Assembly (NCBI GenBank): GCA_963819645.1
Contig: CAWFWZ010000004.1
Span: 124,001 to 188,000, forward strand
Length of the DNA stretch: 64,000 nt
Direction of reading: 5' to 3'
Source: CAVVDY01 sp963819645
GTDB taxonomy: Bacteria; Acidobacteriota; Terriglobia; Terriglobales; Acidobacteriaceae
Within the stretch, counting starts at the first letter, position 1, and each line of letters begins with the position of its first letter. Both the position numbers and the translations under genes were made by a program. This document shows, in pieces, positions 55,616 to 64,000 of this stretch. The notes under the pieces were generated by a model, which searched no databases, had not been told where the DNA came from, and was given only the letters and a program-made list of their open reading frames with translations.

Positions 55616-56218
55616 ATGAACAGCAAGCGCCAATTCGTCCTCGGCCTGCTGGTGGCGCTGCTTGCCTTCCAGCTCGGCTGCCACAAGAAGCAGGTAGTGC
55701 AAACGCCCAACCTGCCGGGACCTGCCGAAGCGCCTACCCTCACCCAGACATTGCCGTACGAGATACAGCCGGAGCCGGTGCCGGAAAATCCGGAAGAAGC
55801 TGCTGCCAAGCAGGCTCCTCCGCCGCTGCCGACGAAGAAGACTCGCAAGAAAGCGAAGCCCACTCAGGCAACGGCCCAGCCATCCCCAACGCAAACAGCG
55901 GCGCCGGCTACAACGGCGGAGCTGCATCCGCCGCCGAACCCGGCTAATTCCGCCGCCGAGGTTGCGATTGGCCCAGACATAACTAGCGCCGAGGCGGCTC
56001 GCGACCGGCAATCGACGACCCGGCTGCTCGACACCACAGAAAATGATCTCAAGCGTGTCGACAGCAGCAACTTAAGTTCTGATCAACAGGCGATGCTCAC
56101 GCAGATCAGGACGTACATCAGCCAGTCGCGCAAGGCGATAACCGAAGGTGATTACGAGCGGGCATCGAACCTGGCAAAGAAAGCGCAAGTGCTGACCGAT
56201 GAGTTGATGAAGAAGTAG
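55616..56218 (+). CDS. Predicted lipoprotein, unknown function
   Basis: 200 aa. Lipobox LAFQLGC with the lipid-bearing Cys at 22. A long Pro/Ala/Lys-rich linker (residues 30-120, e.g. PPPLPTKKTRKKAKPTQA) leads to a helical C-terminal pair (residues 125-200: RLLDTTENDLKRVDSS, AMLTQIRTYISQSRKAIT). This is the layout of a membrane-tethered spacer with a small helical end domain. It follows the kinase gene by 73 bases and may be co-transcribed. Confidence 0.7.
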   Translation: MNSKRQFVLGLLVALLAFQLGCHKKQVVQTPNLPGPAEAPTLTQTLPYEIQPEPVPENPEEAAAKQAPPPLPTKKTRKKAKPTQATAQPSPTQTAAPATTAELHPPPNPANSAAEVAIGPDITSAEAARDRQSTTRLLDTTENDLKRVDSSNLSSDQQAMLTQIRTYISQSRKAITEGDYERASNLAKKAQVLTDELMKK

Positions 56219-56221
56219 AAG

Positions 56222-57004
56222 GTTGTCAGTTGGCAGTTGTCAGTTGTCAGTAAGAAGTTGGCGATTGCAAGAAGTTAGCAGCAACTAGTTATAAGCCCGG
56301 AGTTTGCAAGCAACTGGCAAATGCCGAACTGCAAGAACGGCAACGGTATCGGTACGACTTGCAGGTGCCGCACCCGTTAAGAAGCCGCTTTCTCAGACCG
56401 AAGCTTTTGGTGGCGCCGCTGGTCTGATGGAGTTCATCAGTCCGTTCAAAATACGCCCCAAGTCTCTGGATTCGCGGATTAAAGCTTCGCGCTGCTCGAC
56501 CGACAAATATCCAAGTTCCGATGCAAGCAGCGTCTGAGTTTCTAACTCATACAGCGATCCGCGGGCCTGCCCGAGAAACTGATAAAACTCGCCACGCGTC
56601 GTTCTGCCCTGTCCTTCAGCAATGTTGCTAGGAACCGACACCGAGCACCTTCGCATCTGCGACTTCAGCCCAAAGATCTCTTCCCGCGGGAATTGAGCGC
56701 TAGCGACGTAGATCATCTTTGTCAGGGCCATGCCACGTTGCCATGCGACCAAGTCTCGATATGATGCGACCTTCATTAACCTTCGTCCTCAATTCAATAT
56801 GAAAACGCAAACGGACCGAAGGAGTCTGTGATAAACGACCATCGTTGGCGTTCGTCCGCTGCTTAACCAATCTTGTTGGTGCAGGCTGGGGATGCAGGAG
56901 CGACGTACTGGAAACAGTTGTCCGAAGCTGCAGTGTTAACGTAGCTAAAACCTCTGAGTACCTGTTCAACTTCTTTCTGACAACTATCAACCGGCAACTG
57001 ACAA

Positions 57005-57009
<5 letters not shown>
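56222..57009. repeat. GTTGTCAGTTG-type inverted simple repeats around the four-helix-bundle gene
   Basis: 56222-56250 (GTTGTCAGTTGGCAGTTGTC and repeat) and 56978-57009 (CTGACAACTATCAACCGGCA and repeat) are reverse complements in part. They face each other across the four-helix-bundle gene. The right arm overlaps the last codons of the ABC-F gene. The gaps 56251-56392 and 56777-56977 show nothing else. Confidence 0.5.
56393..56776 (-). CDS. Four-helix-bundle protein (S23 / 23S rRNA intervening-sequence type)
   Basis: 127 aa. Typical opening MKVASYRDLVAWQRGMALTK, then FPREEIFGLKSQMRRCSVSV and PSNIAEGQGRTTRGEFYQFL, the family's core, and a third helix with ETQTLLASELGYL. The family is named for proteins encoded in 23S rRNA intervening sequences but is widespread in free genes; a role is unknown. 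It is flanked by GTTGTCAGTTG-type inverted repeats. Confidence 0.9.
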   Translation of the reverse strand: MKVASYRDLVAWQRGMALTKMIYVASAQFPREEIFGLKSQMRRCSVSVPSNIAEGQGRTTRGEFYQFLGQARGSLYELETQTLLASELGYLSVEQREALIRESRDLGRILNGLMNSIRPAAPPKASV

Positions 57010-58980
<1,971 letters not shown>

Positions 58981-59510
58981 GAGAGGTCTGACGGGGCACT
59001 AGGTTTCGCCATTCGATCTCACAAACAAGAACGTTGAAAAGGCAAGCGCGAAGAACCCAACCGCCATTGACCATTCTGCGACTCTTCGAAGGTCAGGTCG
59101 ATGTCGAGGCCACGAATTTGTCCTTCATGTTCGGCCAGATTTGAAGAAACACAAGCTCAGCGTCGGATGGTGCACCGGCTAACGAGTGTCCGCTAGACCG
59201 AATACTAGCTGTTGTCGCCCTGGACTAACGGGAATCGCCATCCGATGGAACGGCAATGATGCGAATCGTATGCCGACGGTGTACCCATAAAGCAGTCGCC
59301 GAGCGGTCAGGTGCTCCAGCGGCGTGGCCGCTCGATTAGCTACCGTGGACCTCAAAACCGTCGAAACAGTACTGCATGCGGTGCGACACTCGGGAAACGA
59401 CGGCGATCTCGAGACTGTGGTTCACCCCAGCCTTCGTGCGAACTTCGTGCGCACTGCTGGAGCCTTAGGAGCTGATGACGTTTAGCTGGAGTCTTCATTC
59501 GGCAGTTGCG
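58981..59510. other. Non-coding gap
   Basis: 530 bases between the ABC-F gene and the small membrane ORF. No frame with protein-like composition and no dispersed repeat. It includes GCCGAGCGGTCAGG near 59298, which looks like a tRNA D-arm but lacks a matching anticodon or T stem. Confidence 0.5.
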
Positions 59511-59651
59511 TTATTGGGATTTGCATGACGGGCTGTTGCGAATACCAGCCTGCGCGTCTGACGATGGGACGTACGCGAGAGCCGAAAGCCATCCCCAAGC
59601 GCCCGACACCAGCAGCAGAAGTCCAACGATCAACAGAATCCACTTTGTCAT
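59511..59651 (-). CDS. Candidate small membrane protein (46 aa)
   Basis: ATG 59649-59651 to TAA 59511-59513. MTKWILLIVGLLLLVSGAWG forms one membrane span, and a short polar tail follows (SSDAQAGIRNSPSCKSQ). The composition looks like a real small membrane protein. However, there is no ribosome site, since the REP-A arm of the transposase ends eight bases upstream. Confidence 0.35.
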   Translation of the reverse strand: MTKWILLIVGLLLLVSGAWGWLSALAYVPSSDAQAGIRNSPSCKSQ

Positions 59652-59658
59652 CGCTTTG

Positions 59659-59720
59659 TATCAGGGCACGACTTCAGTCGTGCCGATAGCGTCTGAATGT
59701 GATTGGGCTTTAGCCCCTGC
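59659..59720. repeat. REP-A arm and inner stem, left flank of the transposase
   Basis: TATCAGGGCACGACTTCAGT (59659-59684 in full) plus GGGCTTTAGCCCCTGC (59705-59720). The transposase stop codon TGA lies inside this REP. Confidence 0.85.
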
Positions 59721-60185
59721 ACGCTTCTTCATCGCTAAATAAGCGTAGCAAAACGGATACGATTCCGGTGACTCCGCCAAACCCGCTCTTACCGGATTTT
59801 GAGCTATATACTCGCGGTGCTTCAAGAAGCTCTGGCGATCTTCAACTCGAACTTCTGAAAATCCGCGTTGCCACACCGCGCCTCGATATCCAGCCTCTCT
59901 TCCCAACCGATACGAGAAGCCGCCCTTTATGAACTGCATCGCGCGTTCTATGCTCAAGCTGGCGTCCACCGTAATTAGAAGATGAAGGTGATCGGGCATC
60001 ACGACGAAATCGTGAACTACGAACTTCTTTGATGCGACGCATGAGCGCAACACCTCAATCAACAGCTTTGCATTGCGGTCTGATTGCAATAAGGCTCGGC
60101 CCATGCTGGTCTTAGTTGTTACGAAGAACGTCCGTGAGGAGCTAAGGATTTGTGCAATTTCGGAGTTGCGTGAAGGGATCGACAT
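59661..60185 (-). CDS. REP-associated tyrosine transposase (RAYT, TnpA-REP, Y1/HUH family)
   Basis: 174 aa. HUH motif in FVVMPDHLHLLI (two His flanking Leu) and the catalytic Tyr in KHREYIAQNPVRAGL, as in IS200/IS605-type Y1 transposases; GAVWQRGFSEVRV is a RAYT hallmark. These cut and join single-stranded REP/BIME DNA and are usually domesticated, one copy per family. Flanked by inverted REP-A elements at 59659-59720 and 60188-60251, with the start codon three bases from the right one. The last residues are encoded by the left REP itself. It is likely the mobiliser of the REP-A elements at 17.7, 22.2 and 37.4 kb. Confidence 0.93.
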   Translation of the reverse strand: MSIPSRNSEIAQILSSSRTFFVTTKTSMGRALLQSDRNAKLLIEVLRSCVASKKFVVHDFVVMPDHLHLLITVDASLSIERAMQFIKGGFSYRLGREAGYRGAVWQRGFSEVRVEDRQSFLKHREYIAQNPVRAGLAESPESYPFCYAYLAMKKRAGAKAQSHSDAIGTTEVVP

Positions 60186-60187
60186 TT

Positions 60188-60251
60188 GCAGGGGCTAAAG
60201 CCCAGTCCTTAGTAGAGGCTGGTCGGCACGGCTGAAGCCGTGCCCTGATAC
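60188..60251. repeat. REP-A arm and inner stem, right flank of the transposase
   Basis: GCAGGGGCTAAAGCCC (60188-60203) and GGCACGGCTGAAGCCGTGCC plus CTGATAC (60225-60251), inverted relative to the left flank. A copy of the CTTCGCTCGTGATGACAATC dispersed repeat lies nearby at about 60350-60385; the gap 60252-60416 holds nothing else. Confidence 0.85.
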
Positions 60252-60416
60252 GGGGCATCAAAGCCGAGTGCCCACGCAGTCCAAACGAAGCCATGCGTGA
60301 GGCACCCGCGATCCATTGCTAAGCCGAGCTTTATGGCGGTCACACACGAGAGCAGATCCCTCGCTTCGCTCGTGATGACAATCCAAACTTTGATGACAAT
60401 CGAAGACTGTGCCGTG

Positions 60417-60851
60417 TCAGTTCGACTTCTTCGGCCCGCGCGAGATGCGGCCGTCGATCGGCTTGCGGCCGGCAAAGCCTTCGCTGGTGCCGTGATAGTG
60501 CGTGATGCCCTTCTCGCCCAGCTTCCAGCACAGCAGAACAACATCGCCATCGACCATGCACGGGAAATCGAGCAGGCCGATGTCGAGGTCTTTCACCTGC
60601 ACGCCGGCGGCATCGATTTCGGCGACGGCATCTTTGGCGCGCTGAATGGCTTTTTCTTTCTCGGCCTTGCGCCGCGCCATCTTCTCGACATCAACGAACA
60701 TTCCGCCGTTGATAAAGATGCGGCTGCGCAGCGAATCGAATTCGCCATCAACTTCTTCAATCAGGGCTTTGGACTGCATGGCCGAGCGCAACAACGACTC
60801 CAGCACAGGCAGCAGAGTCTCAGCTTCGGCAAGGGTAAATGTGCGTGGCAT
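60417..60851 (-). CDS. DUF2203-family protein
   Basis: 144 aa from ATG 60849-60851 (PRTFTLAEAETLLPVLESLL), the family start. The frame is open further upstream but that part lacks homology-like sequence. An amphipathic helical first half leads to the conserved IDAAGVQVKDLDIGLLDFPC and WKLGEKGITHYHGTSEGFAG ending. DUF2203 has no known role. It lies 146 bases after the nadA stop on the same strand, so may be co-transcribed. Confidence 0.85.
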   Translation of the reverse strand: MPRTFTLAEAETLLPVLESLLRSAMQSKALIEEVDGEFDSLRSRIFINGGMFVDVEKMARRKAEKEKAIQRAKDAVAEIDAAGVQVKDLDIGLLDFPCMVDGDVVLLCWKLGEKGITHYHGTSEGFAGRKPIDGRISRGPKKSN

Positions 60852-60997
60852 ATCCGTCTCAGCCTCGCTGGGCTCCAGCGATTGCAATGCCGCCATGTGG
60901 CGGGCGTCAATGCGATGCCGGCGATCGCGCAAGTCGAGCAGGTAGCGCGGAACCCGGCGCAGGTACTTCTCACGTGGACGTTTGCGTATGCGAATGA

Positions 60998-62118
60998 TCA
61001 CTGTATCTCTAACATCTTATCAAGCGCGACGCGTGCCCACCTCTTTACATCCTGTTTAACTTTGATGGGGTTCACTACATTGCCATCCACCAGGTTCTCC
61101 AGCGCCCAGCACAGATGCTGCGGCGAGATGCGAAACATGGTGGTGCAAAGGCAGCCGGAATCGTCCAGCGTGATGATGTGCCGGTCGGGAAATTCCTTGG
61201 CCAGCCGGTTTATCAGGTGGATTTCGGTGCCGATGGCAAATGCGCTTCCCGGCGGCTGACTGCTTCACGGTCTTGATGATTTGATCGGTCGAGCCGATCG
61301 CGTCGGCTTTCTGGCAGACCTCCCAGCGGCACTCGGGATGGACCACGACCTGGATGCCGGGATACTTGGCGCGAACCTTGTCGACGTGCTCCGGCAGGAA
61401 GCGCTGATGCACCGAGCAGTGGCCCTTCCACAGGATCACCTTGGCTTTGCGCAGGCGCTCGGCCGTCAAGCCACCCTGAAGCAGGTACGGATCCCACACC
61501 ACCATCTCGTCGAGCGGTATGCCGCGCGCGAATCCGGTGTTGCGGCCCAGGTGCTGGTCGGGCAGGAAGAAAATCTTCTGGTTGCGCGCAAATCCCCATG
61601 AAAATGCGCCGTGTGGCGTTGGACGAGGTGCACACCAGGCCGCCACGCTCGCCGCAGAAGGCTTTGATCGCAGCCGTGGAGTTCATGTAGGTGATGGGCG
61701 TGATGCCGTTGCCTTCGTCATCGGTCAGGCCGAGCGCGATGAACTGCTCCCAGGCGTCTTCGACCTGTCCGATCTCCGCCATGTCGGCCATGGAGCAGCC
61801 AGCATTGAGGTCGGGCAGAATGACGGACTGCGACGGTCGCGCCAGAACGTCGGCACTCTCGGCCATGAAGTGCACGCCGCAGAAAACGATGTAGCGTCCT
61901 TCCGTTTGCGCGGCCACTTGCGAGAGGCGGTAGGAGTCGCCGGTGTAATCGGCGAAGCGCACGACTTCATCGCGTTGATAGTGATGTCCAAGAATGACGC
62001 ACTCGCGTCCCAATTCTCTGCGGGCGGCCGCAATGCGGGCGTCCATGGAGTTGTCGGGGAGAACGAGATAGTTCTCGAGCGAGCAGGATGACTGTTCTGT
62101 TACAGGTGCCGTAGCCAC
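60998..62118 (-). CDS. nadA: Quinolinate synthase NadA (two frame breaks)
   Basis: 4Fe-4S enzyme making quinolinate for NAD, about 373 codons. ECVILGHHYQRDEVVRFADY, FCGVHFMAESADVL, LPDLNAGCSMADMA and GGLVCTSSNA come first. After a break near 61605 it continues FFLPDQHLGRNTG, ILWKGHCSVHQRF and VVVHPECRWEVCQKAD. After a second break near 61250 it ends TLDDSGCLCTTMFRISPQHL. Cysteines in GCSM, HPEC and GCLC positions fit the cluster ligands. No nadB or nadC is adjacent, so the pathway genes are split. Confidence 0.93.
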
Positions 62119-62457
62119 GTTTTGTATGCTCTGCCTTCAGTCCCGGCGGCGTCTTCCGTTGTGATCGGAGGCACCCCGAAACGGGGATGTTGAAAGCTGG
62201 CTTGCGGCTCCAGTAGATCCACTGCCCGGGTTACGGGCCCGACCTACGGGGATGTTGAAGCAGCAAGTTGACGCTTCTTACTACTCAGCCTATTGGATGT
62301 CCTGCCAGCGCCTTCGTTACAAAACCTTGAACCGGACTCAGGGCCTGAGCCGAACGGGTCACATTGCGGCGTGACAAGAACTTCCAACTAGTATTGTTAC
62401 GCGGGGGTGACGAATGTGCAAGGGGCGCGATTGACCAAGAGAAGGAATGTTTATACC
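62119..62457. other. Non-coding gap between nadA and mazEF
   Basis: About 340 bases. It contains two AACGGGGATGTTGAA / TACGGGGATGTTGAAG repeats at about 62178 and 62246, and the mazEF promoter region at its right end. No gene seen. Confidence 0.5.
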
Positions 62458-62469
62458 ATGTATATACAT
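62458..62469. promoter_or_regulatory. Candidate MazE operator palindrome
   Basis: ATGTATATACAT, a perfect 12-base palindrome 18-29 bases before the antitoxin ATG, overlapping the probable promoter. mazEF-type operons bind their own antitoxin or complex at AT-rich palindromes of this kind. Confidence 0.5.
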
Positions 62470-62486
62470 TCGGTAGTGGAGGTGTC

Positions 62487-62729
62487 ATGCGCGCACGCAA
62501 AATCGTTCGTTGGGGAAACAGTATGGCGGTTCGTCTACCCAAGGTTGTCTTGAAAGAAGCTGGGCTTGAGGAGGGTGACACGTTGATTTTCGGGGCAAAG
62601 CAGGGGACCATCGTCGCCAAGCCCGTCAAGAAGAAAGCATCTCTGCAGGACCTACTCGCTAAGATAACACCTGAAAATGTGCACGAAGAGATTGACTGGG
62701 GGCCTGCGCGAGGAAAAGAAGCGTGGTAA
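62487..62729 (+). CDS. mazE: MazE-type antitoxin (AbrB-fold)
   Basis: 80 aa from ATG 62487, with GGAGGTG directly ahead. The AbrB/SpoVT swapped-hairpin domain is KIVRWGNSMAVRLPK and LKEAGLEEGDTLIF. The C-terminal acidic segment (LLAKITPENVHEEIDW) is the part that wraps the toxin. It neutralises MazF and represses the operon. The stop overlaps the toxin start by seven bases. Confidence 0.88.
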   Translation: MRARKIVRWGNSMAVRLPKVVLKEAGLEEGDTLIFGAKQGTIVAKPVKKKASLQDLLAKITPENVHEEIDWGPARGKEAW

Positions 62730-63067
62730 GACGCTCCTATGTGCCAGACGCTGGCGATTTGGTATGGGCATCATTCGACCCCCGGCTCGGCCATGAACAG
62801 GCCGGACGGCGTCCGGGCATCGTGATCTCTCCGATCGCCTATAACGAACTGGTGGGTCTGGCTCTGACCTGTCCAATAACTTCAAGAGTCAAAGGGTACC
62901 CATTTGAGGTTCCTATCGTTGGGAGGCGAATCAACGGAGTGATTCTCGCGGATCAAGTCAGGAGTCTCGACTGGCGTTCTCGAGAGTTCTCCTTCGTTGA
63001 GTCTAGTAGTAGGGAAACGCTAACGAGTGTGAAACAGGCTCTTAATATGCTGCTATCGGACGGCTAG
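62723..63067 (+). CDS. mazF: MazF/PemK-type endoribonuclease toxin
   Basis: 114 aa from GTG 62723. The fold signature is YVPDAGDLVWASFDPRLGHE with QAGRRPGIVISP after it, then LTCPITSRVKGYPFEVP and VILADQVRSLDWR. Arg in AGRRPG and Thr in CPIT are the usual catalytic pair. It cleaves mRNA at short sequences. Seven-base overlap with mazE shows translational coupling. It converges with moaA 18 bases away. Confidence 0.92.
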   Translation: MVRRSYVPDAGDLVWASFDPRLGHEQAGRRPGIVISPIAYNELVGLALTCPITSRVKGYPFEVPIVGRRINGVILADQVRSLDWRSREFSFVESSSRETLTSVKQALNMLLSDG

Positions 63068-63085
63068 CTTTCTGGCCCGGCTACG

Positions 63086-64000
63086 CTAGCCCCCGATATG
63101 CACCATCGTCCTCGAAGCCGGAACAAACCCTGCCTCACCAATGTGGTGGCGCTCTTCTTTCTGATCGACAACGTGGTAGATGAAGTCGGTGAGTTCCTCG
63201 TCAGATGCGCCCGCAGCCATGCGCAACGCCAGATCGTGCTCGCGCACCGAGAACAGGCAGGTGCGAATCTTGCCGTCCGAAGTGATACGGACGCGGCTGC
63301 AATGTCCGCAGAATGGGTGTGAGACCGGTGCAATGATTCCTATTTCTCCGAGGCCGTCCTCGAAGACGTAACGTCGCGCCGTCTCGCTGTCGCCGCGAGC
63401 AATCTCGCGCAGCGGCATGAACTCGGCCATGCGAGTGAGAATCTCTTCCAGCGGCACCACAATCTCGGGCGACCACACGCGATCTTCTTCCAGCGGCATG
63501 AACTCGATGAAGCGGACGACGACGCCTTCCTCGCGAGCGAACTTGCCGAACGCCGGAATCTGGTCGTCGTTGAAGCCGCGCAGCAGAACGCAATTGACCT
63601 TCACTGGATTCAGGCCGGCACGCTGGGCAGCGCGAACACCGGCCAGCACCTGCTCGTAGCCGTCGGGCACTCGCGTAATGCGTGCGAAGCGGGCAGGATC
63701 GACCGCGTCCATGGAAACCGTGACGCGCGACAAACCGGCATCGGCCAAGCGGCTTGGCCATTTCGGCGAGCAGGTGTCCGTTAGTGGTGATAGCGATGTC
63801 GAGCAGATGGCCTTCCACGGTGCGCATGCGGCCCAACTCGCGCACCATGTCGACTAAACCCTTGCGCAATAGCGGCTCGCCGCCGGTGAGGCGGACCTTG
63901 GTGATCCCCAGCGAAACGAACAGACCGCGCCATCCGGAGATAGTCGCCTATCGAGAGCTCCGCGAATTGCGGCCCTTCGCTGCCCGAGCGGCAATAGACG
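63086..64000 (-). CDS. moaA: GTP 3',8-cyclase MoaA, N-terminus cut by the window (frame breaks)
   Basis: Radical-SAM enzyme starting molybdenum cofactor synthesis. At the window edge the N-terminal cluster region reads VYCRSGSEGPQFAELSI, followed (after a break near 63935) by ITKVRLTGGEPLLRKGLVDM, and after another near 63745 by GLSRVTVSMDAVDP. The C-terminal cluster is HPFCGHCSRVRITSDGKIRT, with CLF after it. The protein ends in HIGG, whose Gly-Gly tail is catalytic in MoaA. The first cysteine and the start lie beyond the window. Together with modABC this shows the organism uses molybdenum cofactor. Confidence 0.93.

Noticed and set aside
59285..59390. tRNA-like sequence (GCCGAGCGGT D-arm and CCTCAAAACC loop)
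   Set aside because: No complementary anticodon stem, T arm or acceptor stem can be paired.

Overview
The window reads as a stretch of chromosome from a high-GC, Gram-negative, soil-type bacterium. My best inference is Acidobacteriota (Terriglobia-like). The reasons are the mix of secreted small proteins, a DUF3857/transglutaminase/TPR protein, lone DUF-type membrane proteins, and intergenic DNA packed with short palindromic repeats. This lineage call rests on gene flavour, not on a marker search. No rRNA, tRNA, prophage, integrase or classical IS element was found.

Layout. 1-3 kb: the end of an enoyl-CoA hydratase gene and a molybdate ABC transporter (modABC, minus strand). 3-9 kb: RsbW-like kinase, UDG-like protein, acyltransferase, DUF2059 protein and katG. 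9-15 kb: oxyR divergent from katG, a VOC protein with a histone-like tail, hutU, a DUF2007 zinc protein and pepA. 15-24 kb: replicative helicase dnaB, a WalJ-type MBL hydrolase, small membrane proteins, folC and several repeat-rich gaps. 24-31 kb: an acyltransferase/class-I amidotransferase fusion frame, a large DUF3857-transglutaminase-TPR protein and a DinB protein. 31-41 kb: smc, a CPA2 antiporter, an outer-membrane protein and an M20 dipeptidase. 41-48 kb: sthA, a GIY-YIG protein embedded in repeat arrays, a B12-binding mutase subunit, YciF-like protein, ada and a lone GcvT-like protein. 48-51 kb: a minus-strand cluster of a 59-aa secreted peptide, a secreted protein with twelve 25-residue Cys repeats, and a 7-TM protein. 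51-57 kb: OsmC, a glycosyltransferase/nucleotidyltransferase pair, a sensor kinase with a small HisKA-only protein, and a lipoprotein. 57-64 kb: ABC-F ATPase, a REP-associated tyrosine transposase flanked by its likely REP elements, DUF2203, nadA, mazEF and moaA (cut by the window end).

The most interesting points are these: (1) the Cys-repeat cluster at 47.9-50.3 kb, which I cannot assign to a known system; (2) a probable REPtron, meaning a RAYT transposase at 59.66-60.19 kb bracketed by inverted REPs that recur as pairs at 22.2 and 37.4 kb; (3) a GIY-YIG nuclease sitting between two arrays of a dispersed 61-62 bp repeat; (4) a katG/oxyR divergon whose OxyR keeps both redox cysteines at positions 199 and 208 and whose spacer holds an OxyR-like operator.

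A caution for every reader: at least fourteen conserved genes (modA, modB, modC, katG, folC, smc, nadA, moaA and others) are broken by single-base frame changes, often as compensating pairs. I read this as base-level error in the sequence more than as real gene decay. I therefore annotate those genes across the breaks.
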